Origin: Edwardsiella hoshinae NBRC 105699 = ATCC 33379
GTDB taxonomy: Bacteria; Pseudomonadota; Gammaproteobacteria; Enterobacterales; Enterobacteriaceae
Reading direction: 5' to 3'
Length of the DNA stretch: 64,000 nucleotides
Assembly (NCBI RefSeq): GCF_000474215.1
Contig: NZ_BAUC01000001.1
Location: forward strand, 44,639-108,638
The translations under genes were made by a program, and so were the position numbers. Below the pieces are notes generated by a model. That model ran no database searches and had not been told where the DNA came from. It saw only the letters and a list, made by a program, of their open reading frames with translations. Below, in pieces: positions 18,677-27,651 of the stretch; the stretch's first letter is position 1; each line of letters begins with the position of its first letter.

Positions 18677-19933
18677 ATGAGTGCCCTCAAGCCACGCCCC
18701 GCTCCGGCGACGCCGCGGCGGCTACGCTGCCCGCAATGCGATGCGTTGTGCCATCTGCCGCCCATCGCCGCCGACCAGACGGCTTACTGCCCACGCTGTC
18801 AAGCGCGACTGTATGAGGGGCGGGACTGGTCATTGATCCGCCTCAGCGTCCTGGCACTCACCCTGTTGCTCTTACTGCCTTTAGCGCTGTTCGAACCGCT
18901 GCTACAGATCCGCCTGTTCGGTGTCAGTATCTCGACTAGCCTATGGCAAGGCATCGTGCAGATGGTCCGCCAGGGCGATTGGTTGACGGCCGCCATGGTG
19001 GCCTGGTGCGTCGTCGTCACCCCGCTGCTGCTCCCCGTGACAGTGCTGGCTCTGTACCTCGGCCAGCGCTGGCGCTGCAACCTGCGCCCCCTACTGCGCA
19101 TGCTCAGCCGGGTGCGCGCGTGGATCATGCTGGACATCTATCTGGTGGGGCTGGCCGTCGCCTGCATTAAAGTACGCGAATACGCCACTATCGACGCCGG
19201 CCCGGCACTACTGGCCTACATCGCCGCCACTTTGCTGCTGTTACTGATGCTGATCCACCTCAACATGGAGCAACTGTGGCGACGCTGTTACCCCCAACCG
19301 CTCAGCCACGCGCCCGATGAGGCCCTACAACTGTGCGAGATCTGCCTGCACAGCGCACCGCCAGATGCCCAAGGCCGTTGCCAGCGTTGCCGCCACCCGC
19401 TGCACGCGCGCCAGCCCCATAGCCTGCAAAAAAGTTGGGCCGCTCTGCTGGCCGCCATGGTGATGCTACTGCCCGCCAACCTGTTGCCGATCTCTATCCT
19501 CTACGTCAATGGCACACGCATCGAGGACACCATCCTCTCCGGCATCGCCAGCCTGGCCCAGGGCGGTAACCTGCCGATCGCCGCCATCGTGTTTATCGCC
19601 AGCATCGTCGTTCCCTTGGTCAAGGTGGCGGTATTGCTATTCCTATTATTAGGGATTCAGTTTCGTCAGGTTCACAACCTGGTGGTTCGCATGCGCCTAC
19701 TGCGGCTGGTCACCTGGATCGGCCGCTGGTCGATGCTGGATCTGTTTGTCATCGCGCTGATGATGTCGCTGATCGATCGCGATCAGCTACTCTCGTTTAC
19801 CATGGGACCGGCGGCGCTCTACTTTGGCGCCGCGGTCTTGCTCACCATTCTGGCCGTGGAGTGGCTGGACAGTCGACTAATATGGGACACCTATGCAACC
19901 AACGACGCCAACGCGCGCGAATACGCAGAATAA
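18677..19933 (+). CDS. letA: Lipid-transport inner-membrane protein LetA (YebS, PqiA family)
   Basis: A PqiA-family membrane protein, 418 residues from the start used here. It partners with LetB for lipid movement between the inner and outer membranes. Two treble-clef zinc ribbons are visible (CPQCD with CPRCQ near the N-terminus; CEIC with CQRC in the middle), each followed by four-helix membrane blocks; conserved segments include MLDIYLVGLAVACIKV and WSMLDLFVIALMMSLIDRDQ. The frame is open from an ATG at 18506, which would add 57 residues unlike the family and has no clear ribosome site. The ATG at 18677 aligns best with E. coli LetA, but its own ribosome site is also weak, so the start is uncertain. 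Confidence 0.9.
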   Translation: MSALKPRPAPATPRRLRCPQCDALCHLPPIAADQTAYCPRCQARLYEGRDWSLIRLSVLALTLLLLLPLALFEPLLQIRLFGVSISTSLWQGIVQMVRQGDWLTAAMVAWCVVVTPLLLPVTVLALYLGQRWRCNLRPLLRMLSRVRAWIMLDIYLVGLAVACIKVREYATIDAGPALLAYIAATLLLLLMLIHLNMEQLWRRCYPQPLSHAPDEALQLCEICLHSAPPDAQGRCQRCRHPLHARQPHSLQKSWAALLAAMVMLLPANLLPISILYVNGTRIEDTILSGIASLAQGGNLPIAAIVFIASIVVPLVKVAVLLFLLLGIQFRQVHNLVVRMRLLRLVTWIGRWSMLDLFVIALMMSLIDRDQLLSFTMGPAALYFGAAVLLTILAVEWLDSRLIWDTYATNDANAREYAE

Positions 19934-22532
19934 TGCCCTGATCCGCCATAAGCGCCGCCTCTCGCCTTTCTGGCTGCTGCCTTTTGTCGCGCTGCTGATC
20001 GCCGGCTGGATGGGCTATCACGCCCTCCAAACGCGCGGCGAGACGGTGGTTGTCCGCTTCCATTCCGCGCCCGGTTTGGTCGCCGGACGCACACCGGTGC
20101 GCTTGCAAGGTGTCGAGATCGGTACGGTAAGCAACGTCGCCGTGACCCCCGATCTACGCCACATCGAGGTCACACTCAACATCCAGCGTAGCATGCGACA
20201 GACCCTACGCCAGGGCAGCCAGTTCTGGCTGGTCACCCCGCAGCTCTCGCTAGCTGGCACCTCCGGGCTGGATGCATTAGTCGGCGGCAACTACATCGCC
20301 ATGCTGCCGGGTGAGGGGCCGCCGCAGACACGCTTCACCGCCTTGACGGAGCCCCCGACGCTACGACCGAACGGCGACGAATTGTTACTGCAACTGTACG
20401 CCGCGGATCTCGGCTCCCTGAGCATCGGTTCTCCGCTCTATTACCGCAAGATCCCGGTGGGCCGGGTTTACAACTATGCCATCGCCGAGACGCAACAGGG
20501 AGTACGCCTCGATGTGCTTATTGAACCGCGCTTCGCCGCTCTGGTTAAGGAGAACAGTCGCTTCTGGAATGTCTCCGGTATCCGCGGCGATGTCAGCCTG
20601 TCGGGTATTTCGCTCCAGGTCGATGGGCTAACGGCCCTGGTCAACGGCGCCATCGCCTTCGACTCGCCCCCCCAGACGCCCACGGCGCGTGCCGGCAGCC
20701 GTTTTACCCTTTATCCCGATCTTGCCAGTAGCCAGCGCGGCGTCACGGTTCACCTGACGTTGCCGAGCGGCGACGGCCTGCAAGCCAATCGCACACCATT
20801 GCTCTACCAGGGGATCCAGGTCGGGCTACTTACGGCGCTCAACCTGACGGCGGATGGCCAGGTGGACGGGACGCTGGCCGTCGATCCCAGCATCGTCGAT
20901 CTGCTACGCGAGCAGAGTCGCATCAGCCTCAGCGCGACACGTCTCAACCTCAGCCAGCTCAATCTGAGCCAATTGGTGAGCGGCAGTGTACTGGAACTGC
21001 ACCCGGGCGCGGGAGCCGCACGCCGCGACTTCCGTGTGTTGCCCGCCGCTCAGGCTTTGAGTCAGGAGGCGGGAGCCCTGCACCTGACCCTCGACGCCGA
21101 GCAAAGCTATGGCATCGACGTCGGCCAACCGGTGCGCCTGAAAGGTATCCGCATCGGTCAGATCAGCGCACGCGAATTGCACGGCGACGGCGTACGCTTC
21201 ACGGCGATCATCGCCGCGCCCTACCGTCACACCATCCACGGCGATAGCCGCTTCGTGGTCAACAGCCGTCTCGCCGTGCGCGTCGGTCTCGATGGGGTCG
21301 CCCTGACAGGCGCCGCGCCCCAAGAATGGCTGGACGGGGGAGTGACCCTATTGCCCGGCCGTCAAGGTGACGCGCGTAGCCACTACCCGCTGTACCGCGA
21401 CGCCGAGGCGGCCGAAGACGGTATCCTCGGCGAGAAGCCGCCGACCACCCTCACCCTGCGCGCCGCCACCCTGCCCGACATTCAGCCCGGTTCGCCGTTG
21501 CTATACCGCAAGTTCCGCATCGGCGAGATCAGCGCGATCGAACCACGGCGCGACGGTTTTGATGTGGCTCTGTATATCCAGCCCGCCTATCGCCATCTGC
21601 TGGGAGCCGAGAGCGTCTTCTGGGCCGAGGGCGGGGCCAAGGTACAGCTCAACGGCGCGGGGCTGACAGTTCAAGCTGCGCCCTTGGCTCGCGCCCTCAA
21701 GGGCGCCGTCAGTCTCGATAACCTTAGCGGCGTACAGGTGCCGCGCGGGGCACCGCGGCCGCTCTACCCGAACGAAAGCGCCGCCCGCGCCGTTGGCGGA
21801 CACATCACCCTCTCCACTTACGACGGCGCCCGTCTGGCACCCGGCATGCCGATCCGCTACCTCGGCCTCGACATCGGCCAACTGGCCTCCCTCGGCTTGA
21901 GCCGCGATCGGCGTCAGGTCTTGGCGCAGGCGGTACTCTACCCCGAATATGTCGACGCCTTCGCTCGCAGCGGCACCCGCTTCTCGTTGGTCACCCCCCG
22001 CATCTCGGCGGCTGGGGTCAATAATCTGGAAGCGCTGCTCCAACCCTATATCAACCTAGAGCCGGGCGGCGGCAAGGCGTCGCGTCACTTCGCGCTGCAA
22101 GACGCCACCCTGAGCGACGCACGCTATCTCGACGGGATCAACATGGTGGTGGATACACCGGATGCCGGCACGTTGCAGATCGGCACACCGGTCTTGTACC
22201 GCGGAATCGAGGTGGGCACCGTCACCGCACTAACACTCGGCAATCTGGGGGATCGGGTACAGGTGGCGCTGCGCATCGGGCGTGAATACCAACGCCTAGT
22301 GCGCAGCAATAGCGTCTTCTGGCAAGCGTCCGGCTACAGCCTGGCCTTTGGCCTGACGGGCGGCGTGGTGAAAAGCGGCACCTTCCAGCAATTTATCCGC
22401 GGCGGCATCGCCTTCGCCACCCCGCCGAGCACGCCGTTGGCGCCCTCGGCGGCGGCGGGAACGCACTTCTTGCTCCACGATACCCCACCGAGCGGGTGGC
22501 AAAATTGGGGAACCGCCATCCCGCTCCGCTGA
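19893..22532 (+). CDS. letB: MCE-domain lipid transport tunnel protein LetB (YebT)
   Basis: An 879-residue protein anchored by one N-terminal membrane helix (about 26-44, WLLPFVALLIAGWMGY) followed by seven MCE domains in tandem; E. coli LetB has 877 residues and stacks seven rings into a periplasm-spanning tunnel. The repeat signature recurs: TPVRLQGVEIGTV, SPLYYRKIPVGRV, TPLLYQGIQVGLL, QPVRLKGIRIGQI, SPLLYRKFRIGEI, MPIRYLGLDIGQL and TPVLYRGIEVGTV. The start overlaps the end of letA by 41 bases in another frame, so the two are translated from one message. Confidence 0.96.
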   Translation: MQPTTPTRANTQNNALIRHKRRLSPFWLLPFVALLIAGWMGYHALQTRGETVVVRFHSAPGLVAGRTPVRLQGVEIGTVSNVAVTPDLRHIEVTLNIQRSMRQTLRQGSQFWLVTPQLSLAGTSGLDALVGGNYIAMLPGEGPPQTRFTALTEPPTLRPNGDELLLQLYAADLGSLSIGSPLYYRKIPVGRVYNYAIAETQQGVRLDVLIEPRFAALVKENSRFWNVSGIRGDVSLSGISLQVDGLTALVNGAIAFDSPPQTPTARAGSRFTLYPDLASSQRGVTVHLTLPSGDGLQANRTPLLYQGIQVGLLTALNLTADGQVDGTLAVDPSIVDLLREQSRISLSATRLNLSQLNLSQLVSGSVLELHPGAGAARRDFRVLPAAQALSQEAGALHLTLDAEQSYGIDVGQPVRLKGIRIGQISARELHGDGVRFTAIIAAPYRHTIHGDSRFVVNSRLAVRVGLDGVALTGAAPQEWLDGGVTLLPGRQGDARSHYPLYRDAEAAEDGILGEKPPTTLTLRAATLPDIQPGSPLLYRKFRIGEISAIEPRRDGFDVALYIQPAYRHLLGAESVFWAEGGAKVQLNGAGLTVQAAPLARALKGAVSLDNLSGVQVPRGAPRPLYPNESAARAVGGHITLSTYDGARLAPGMPIRYLGLDIGQLASLGLSRDRRQVLAQAVLYPEYVDAFARSGTRFSLVTPRISAAGVNNLEALLQPYINLEPGGGKASRHFALQDATLSDARYLDGINMVVDTPDAGTLQIGTPVLYRGIEVGTVTALTLGNLGDRVQVALRIGREYQRLVRSNSVFWQASGYSLAFGLTGGVVKSGTFQQFIRGGIAFATPPSTPLAPSAAAGTHFLLHDTPPSGWQNWGTAIPLR

Positions 22533-22538
22533 TGGCGT

Positions 22539-22561
22539 CGCCCCGCCGAATCGGCGGGGCG
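22539..22561. terminator. Hairpin between convergent letB and ttrA
   Basis: A perfect 10-bp GC-rich stem (CGCCCCGCCG, loop AAT, CGGCGGGGCG) between the letB stop codon and the ttrA stop codon at 22565. There is no long T run on either side. It probably ends both transcripts. Confidence 0.6.
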
Positions 22562-22564
22562 CGC

Positions 22565-25500
22565 TTAGGCCGGTAACCGGCGAATACGGGCGGGTAATCC
22601 CTGGCGCGCGGCAGCACCGACCACCCAGTCGAGTAACACCCCCGGACTCTGGCGCGTCGGATCGACTAAGCCCAGCTGGTTCAGGCTAACCCCAGCCAGC
22701 GAGATGGCTGGCTCCGGCTGCGATACCCCGTCGATAATGTGCGCCCGGGCGCCCAACTCCCAATGGCCATAGCCATGTTCGATGGCGATCACGCCCGGCA
22801 TCGCGCTCTCCAACAGCATGGCACGCGCGCGCAACTGACCGCCAGGCGTGGTCACCTCGACCCAATCGCCGTTAGCGATCCCCCAGCGCGCGCCATCCTG
22901 CGGATGCAAGTAAAGCGGGTTATCGCGTTTCACGCTACACAGACGCGGCGACAACGCTGATAGTGCGCTGTGAATGTTGGACTTATAGCTGGTCAGCTCA
23001 AACGGCCACTGATCCTGCGGCCACCGCTCGCGCAGCGGCGTACCGTCGGCCAGGCGCGGAGCCATCCAGGTCGGGCAACCGCAATAGCGCTCACCCGTCA
23101 TGCTGTTCCGTGCCGCCGCCAACTGCGCATTCCACACTGCGAATGGCCGACGATAGCGATGGGCCATCCACGCGCCCTGATAGCGGCGATCGGCGTCTTC
23201 AAAGCGGCCTCCGCGCGCCAGGACGCTGGCGACCGGCCCGATCTCCTGCGCCGGCAGCGTCGCCTGCAACGTCGGTAAGAGACGATCGACGCCACTCAGC
23301 GCCATGTCCTGCGCCGTCGCCGGTGCCACGGGGGTGTCCACAAAGGCCAGGTTGGCGACAGCGCGCAGGTAATACTGCTCACCGCTGTCGATCGCCAGCC
23401 ACTCGCCTTGAGCATTCTGTTGCGCGCGCGGCCCGAAACCCGGCAACGATAACCGCTTAGCCAGATCGATCAGGAAATTCTCCAGACACAGCGGGCGGCC
23501 ATCCGCCGTCTTGGCGGTCAGCGGCGTCACCGCCGGCCAGCGCGCCGTGGCGGCGCGCGTCGGCACCCCATGCCAGATCCCGGCGATCCCCCAGCTCTCA
23601 TAGGTCACCGTATCCGGCACCAGGTAGTCGGCCAAGGCGGTCGTCTCGTTAAGGAAGGCATCCACCGCCACGATCAGCGGCAACTGCGCCGGATCACGCA
23701 ACCGCGGCTCTAGCAGGGCGCGCAATCCTGGTACCCCATACAGCGGGTTCGCCAGATGATTGATCCACGCCTTCAGACGGTAGGGATAGCCATCCAGCGC
23801 CGCACTCAACTGCTCGGTCAACAACGGCGAGGAGAGCGGATACCAAGGTGCACGCGCCGGATAGGGCGACTGCCCCGCCGCTTTCTTCTCTCGGTACTCG
23901 CTGCTTTGTTCATAATGCGCCTTGCTGCGCGATAACATCAGGCCACGCGGTTTGACCTTACCGGGGAAGGCATCGAAGTTATAGCATGGCCCCTTGCCGA
24001 AGGCGGGATAGGCGGGCGGTTTCGCCATCATCCCGCCTTTCAGGTTGATATTCCCGATCATCACATTCAACATCAAGATGGCGTAAGCGGTGTAGAAACC
24101 GTTGGCATGCATGGTGCCGCCATGCGTGTCGACTGCCGCCCGGGTGCCGTGGGAGGTCAGTTGTCGTGCCAACGCGACGATCTCCGCCTCGGGGATACCA
24201 CAAATCGCGCTGTATTGCGCCAGCGTCAGTTTCTGCGCCTCATCGCGCAGGCAGGTCAAGGCACTCTTGACCCGCAGCGGCCCTTGCGCCCCCGCCAGCT
24301 CGCAGTCGACCCACAGACGCGCTGGGGCGGCGGTGTCGGCATCGGCCAACGCCCCATCGGCGGCAGCCAACACCAACGCCCCAGTGGCTAACGCATCGGG
24401 CGACGCGCCGGCCAGATCCGCCCGCGTGAGAAACTGCCCGACACGCGGATGATCCGGCTGACAGATCACCAGATGCGTGGCGTTGCACCAGTGTGCCTGG
24501 CCGGCCTGCTGCATCGCCGCCTCGCTCGGTTGGCTGAGATAATCGGCGTTGTAACGTTGATGTTCGATGATCCAGCGGATCATCGCCAGTGCCAGCGCCG
24601 CATCGGTGCCCGGACGGATAGGTATCCAGCGGTTGTTGGCCCCCGCCGCCAGGCTGGTGCTCAATGGCTGCGACGGAGCGACCACCACATAACTGAAGCC
24701 GGGTTGGCTGCGGGCCGCCGCGAGCTGGCGCGCCTGACGTTTGAACGGATTACCGGATTGCGCCGGCGAGGTACCGATATACAGCACGAACTCGACCGCC
24801 TCCAGATCCGGTTTCATGTGGGCGTTTTTGTCCAGATCCTGCATCAACGCACCGGAACCGGCACGGAACGCGTAGCCGCAATACGAACCATGGTGACCGA
24901 AGTTGCGCGAACCGAAGCTGTTCAGCGCGAAACGCTTGGTGATGTGATCGCGCCCCTCGTCGCCGGCATTGGTCACCAACAGTTGATTGGCGCGCGGGCC
25001 AAACTCTGGATGCGCCGGATCCAGCGGCGTTTGCAGATCGCGCAGCGCACGCAGCCCCTCGACCGGCCCTTCGCCGAACAGATCGCCACCCTCACAGATC
25101 TCGTGCAGCAATTGTTCATAGCTAATGGTCTGCCACCGCCCCTCACCCCGCTTGCCGACCCGCTTCATCGGTTGTGTGATGCGATAGGGACTTTCTCGGA
25201 TCTCCAGCAGGGCGTTGCCGCGCGCGCAGGCGGTTGAGCGTCCGGCCAGCCCCGCCTCGCCAGCCAACGAACGCCAGGCCTCCGCCAAGGGCGTCGCATA
25301 GGGCAATTGTTGCTGTTGAGACAACGGATGATACGGATTACCGGCGATACGCAAGATCCGTTCACTGTGATTATCGATACGCATGCGTATGCCGCACAGG
25401 GTCCAGCAGCCGAAACACATCCCGTTGGCAAGACGCTGTCGAGGATTGACCTGCAAGCGCCCATCGGCATCGATACGCATCTCCGGCTGCAAGGCATTGC

Positions 25501-25651
25501 CAAACTGGGCGCTCCGGGTCGCTTCACCCGCCGTCCCCTGACTGATCCCACGTACCATATGGCGCACCGTCGGGGCGTAGCCCGCCGCGAATACCGCGCC
25601 GCCACCAGCGGCCAAGCCGAGTTTCAATAGCTGTCGTCTACGTTTGTCCAT
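22565..25651 (-). CDS. ttrA: Tetrathionate reductase molybdenum subunit TtrA
   Basis: A 1028-residue periplasmic molybdopterin (bis-MGD) oxidoreductase that reduces tetrathionate to thiosulfate. A Tat signal is at the N-terminus (RRRQLLKLG at 4-12). The [4Fe-4S] cluster cysteines are C79, C82 and C86 (CFGCWTLC), with C142 (ACARG) as the fourth. The MGD-binding region includes VDTHGGTMHANG and, near the C-terminus, RWPQDQWPFELTSYK and MLLESAMPGVIAIEHGYG. Last gene of the leftward ttrBCA operon, two bases after ttrC. Exported folded together with TtrB. Confidence 0.96.
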   Translation of the reverse strand: MDKRRRQLLKLGLAAGGGAVFAAGYAPTVRHMVRGISQGTAGEATRSAQFGNALQPEMRIDADGRLQVNPRQRLANGMCFGCWTLCGIRMRIDNHSERILRIAGNPYHPLSQQQQLPYATPLAEAWRSLAGEAGLAGRSTACARGNALLEIRESPYRITQPMKRVGKRGEGRWQTISYEQLLHEICEGGDLFGEGPVEGLRALRDLQTPLDPAHPEFGPRANQLLVTNAGDEGRDHITKRFALNSFGSRNFGHHGSYCGYAFRAGSGALMQDLDKNAHMKPDLEAVEFVLYIGTSPAQSGNPFKRQARQLAAARSQPGFSYVVVAPSQPLSTSLAAGANNRWIPIRPGTDAALALAMIRWIIEHQRYNADYLSQPSEAAMQQAGQAHWCNATHLVICQPDHPRVGQFLTRADLAGASPDALATGALVLAAADGALADADTAAPARLWVDCELAGAQGPLRVKSALTCLRDEAQKLTLAQYSAICGIPEAEIVALARQLTSHGTRAAVDTHGGTMHANGFYTAYAILMLNVMIGNINLKGGMMAKPPAYPAFGKGPCYNFDAFPGKVKPRGLMLSRSKAHYEQSSEYREKKAAGQSPYPARAPWYPLSSPLLTEQLSAALDGYPYRLKAWINHLANPLYGVPGLRALLEPRLRDPAQLPLIVAVDAFLNETTALADYLVPDTVTYESWGIAGIWHGVPTRAATARWPAVTPLTAKTADGRPLCLENFLIDLAKRLSLPGFGPRAQQNAQGEWLAIDSGEQYYLRAVANLAFVDTPVAPATAQDMALSGVDRLLPTLQATLPAQEIGPVASVLARGGRFEDADRRYQGAWMAHRYRRPFAVWNAQLAAARNSMTGERYCGCPTWMAPRLADGTPLRERWPQDQWPFELTSYKSNIHSALSALSPRLCSVKRDNPLYLHPQDGARWGIANGDWVEVTTPGGQLRARAMLLESAMPGVIAIEHGYGHWELGARAHIIDGVSQPEPAISLAGVSLNQLGLVDPTRQSPGVLLDWVVGAAARQGLPARIRRLPA

Positions 25652-25652
25652 G

Positions 25653-26696
25653 TTATCGCTCCGCCGCGTCGTCGCGCGTCTCTATCAATTCAGTCAATAT
25701 CGCTGCCAAGCAGATCCACAGTCCCGCCATCGCCGCAATGCCGAGCCAGCCTTCACTGCCCGCCACTAAGGTGTAGGGGTAAATGCCGGCGTCATAACGC
25801 GCTACTCGCTGCACATCGATCAGCGTCAACCAACGCACGGCGGCGGCCGCGGCCAAAGACAAGATGACCAGCAACCAACGCCAACGTAACAGCCAGATCG
25901 CGGTCAGCAAGGTCAGGAGCAACAAGGCTAAGGCGGGCCAGGCCTGTAGGCGCATGAAGTGAAGACCGACCTGAGGCAACGGCCCCTGCGGCCAGTACAG
26001 CCAAAGAACTAACAGCAGCAGACTGCTTGCGGCGCTTAGCCACAGCGTCAGACGCAGCAACCGTCCATCCTCCGCCGCTAAGCGTTGCCCCAGCAACCCG
26101 ACGATCAGCAGGCCGAGCCCTACGCTAGCCAACGGGGCGCTCGCCACCCACAGCCATGGCAGCATCCACTGATGCCACAGGGGACGCGCACTCACGACCC
26201 ATACCTCGCTGCCGGTATACAGGGCGATGCTGGCACCCGAGAGCAGCGTCAGCAGAGTGCAGAAGCGCAATTGGGCCGCTGAACTCTGCCAACTCCCCAA
26301 GGCCAAGCGCCGCCAGAAGGCCGCGCCGCGCGCCGAGGTGGTCAACAACGCCGGACGCAGGCAGAGCCAGGCGGTCAGCACTGCCAATACTGAAAAGAGC
26401 GGCAGCAGCAACGCCCCGCGCGACATCCAAGAGCCGGGAGTCAGGTGAGCGAAGAAGTGCCAGGCACGCCCCGGTTGATGTAGGTCGGCGGTGAGCGCCA
26501 GCGGCCCGACGATGGCCGAGATCAACAGAACCAGCGCCAAAGCGCGCACAAGCGTGACACTGTAACGATCGCCAGCGCGCAGGGCGAGCCAGAGCAACAA
26601 CGCCGCGCCATAGGCGCTGCCGATGTAGAAGAAGTACTGCACGGCCCAGGGCAACCAGGCAACCGCCTGGGGCGCAACCAAGATCTCGTTAATCAT
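25653..26696 (-). CDS. ttrC: Tetrathionate reductase membrane anchor TtrC
   Basis: A 347-residue NrfD-like integral membrane protein with about nine hydrophobic helices; it oxidises quinol and passes electrons through TtrB to TtrA. The start overlaps the end of ttrB by four bases and the gene ends one base before ttrA begins, so the operon is tightly coupled. Hydrophobic segments are obvious (for example AAMAGLWICLAAILTEL near the C-terminus). The sequence is leucine-rich and gives few motifs; the identification rests on length, topology and position between ttrB and ttrA. Confidence 0.92.
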   Translation of the reverse strand: MINEILVAPQAVAWLPWAVQYFFYIGSAYGAALLLWLALRAGDRYSVTLVRALALVLLISAIVGPLALTADLHQPGRAWHFFAHLTPGSWMSRGALLLPLFSVLAVLTAWLCLRPALLTTSARGAAFWRRLALGSWQSSAAQLRFCTLLTLLSGASIALYTGSEVWVVSARPLWHQWMLPWLWVASAPLASVGLGLLIVGLLGQRLAAEDGRLLRLTLWLSAASSLLLLVLWLYWPQGPLPQVGLHFMRLQAWPALALLLLTLLTAIWLLRWRWLLVILSLAAAAAVRWLTLIDVQRVARYDAGIYPYTLVAGSEGWLGIAAMAGLWICLAAILTELIETRDDAAER

Positions 26697-27460
26697 GGGT
26701 GTATCTCCTCATCGCCATACAGCGCAGGCTGGCCGCTGACCTGGCTGACGAACGCCTGATCCAGTCCCAGATAGAACACGCGCGGTTCGGTGTGTTGCTC
26801 CGGCTTCAATTGGTAAATCTCTCCCGCATGCGCGGCCAGCAGACGGCTGAGGGTACTCTGCGGATCGTGCAGATCGCCGATAATACGCGCCCCACCGACG
26901 CAAGAGTCGACGCAGGCTGGCAGCAACCCGGCCTCCAGACGATGGGCACAGAAGGTGCACTTATCCGCAGTTAAGGTTTCCTGATTGATAAATCGGGCAT
27001 CGTAGGGACACGCTTGCACGCAATAGGCGCAACCGACACAACGCGTGTTATCGACCATCACGATGCCGTCTGCGCGTTGATAGGTGGCCTGTACCGGACA
27101 GACCGGCACACAAGGCGGCTCCTCGCAGTGATTGCACAGGCGCGGCAGGGTAAACATCTGGCTTACCCCATGGGCGGCGACGCCGCTCACCTCATACTGC
27201 TTGACCGTGGTACGAAACTGGCCGATGGGCGGCAGATTCTCCATGCAACAGGCCACGGTACAGGCCTGGCAGCCGACACACTTACGTAAGTCGATCAGCA
27301 TCGCCCAGCGTTTACCCCGTGTACCGTGCGGCGCCGTGCTCTCCTGGTTCGATGTCGCACTCTGCGCCTGCCAGGGCAATAGCGCTAGACCGGCAGTCAG
27401 GCTGCCGATCCCCAGCAACAGTCGGCGCCGTTGCTGCTGTTCGTTATCCTGCTCACACAT
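26693..27460 (-). CDS. ttrB: Tetrathionate reductase iron-sulfur subunit TtrB
   Basis: A 255-residue ferredoxin-type protein with a Tat signal (QRRRLLLGIG near 10-19). Sixteen cysteines in four groups bind four [4Fe-4S] clusters: KCVGCQACTVAC near 60-71, CNHCEEPPCVPVC near 109-121, CVGCAYCVQAC near 141-151, and CTFC with the later CVDSC near 168-187. It carries electrons from TtrC to TtrA. A GTG one codon upstream also opens the frame; the ATG at 27460 has AGGAG four bases upstream. First gene of the ttrBCA operon and divergent from ttrSR. Confidence 0.95.
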   Translation of the reverse strand: MCEQDNEQQQRRRLLLGIGSLTAGLALLPWQAQSATSNQESTAPHGTRGKRWAMLIDLRKCVGCQACTVACCMENLPPIGQFRTTVKQYEVSGVAAHGVSQMFTLPRLCNHCEEPPCVPVCPVQATYQRADGIVMVDNTRCVGCAYCVQACPYDARFINQETLTADKCTFCAHRLEAGLLPACVDSCVGGARIIGDLHDPQSTLSRLLAAHAGEIYQLKPEQHTEPRVFYLGLDQAFVSQVSGQPALYGDEEIHP

Positions 27461-27651
27461 CACTCTCCTCCCGCGTCGATGACGTTGTCTGTAACCTCAC
27501 AGATCCGCCTTTCTTGATTCGCTTATTGATTGGCGTGATTTATTATGTGCAGGAGAGAAAAGCCCTTCCTATTGTGGAAAACCACAATAGCGTGCGATTG
27601 CTGACTTATATCAAAATTAACCCTCTGGCAAAAAGACGACTCCGGCCTCCG
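27461..27651. promoter_or_regulatory. Divergent ttrB / ttrS control region
   Basis: A 191-base region between the divergent operons, more AT-rich than its surroundings. Two TTGAT half-sites at 27514-27518 and 27526-27530 look like FNR half-sites but lack good matching ATCAA arms. TGTCT-N6-TCACA at 27486-27501 resembles a weak CRP/FNR-family site. In Salmonella ttrBCA needs both TtrR and the FNR protein, so some such site is expected here. No TtrR site consensus could be assigned from one region. Confidence 0.4.

Noticed and set aside
27486..27530. FNR or CRP boxes in the ttrB-ttrS gap
   Set aside because: TTGAT half-sites lack proper partners and the CRP-like match is 3 of 5 in one arm. Kept only as a weak note in the control-region entry.
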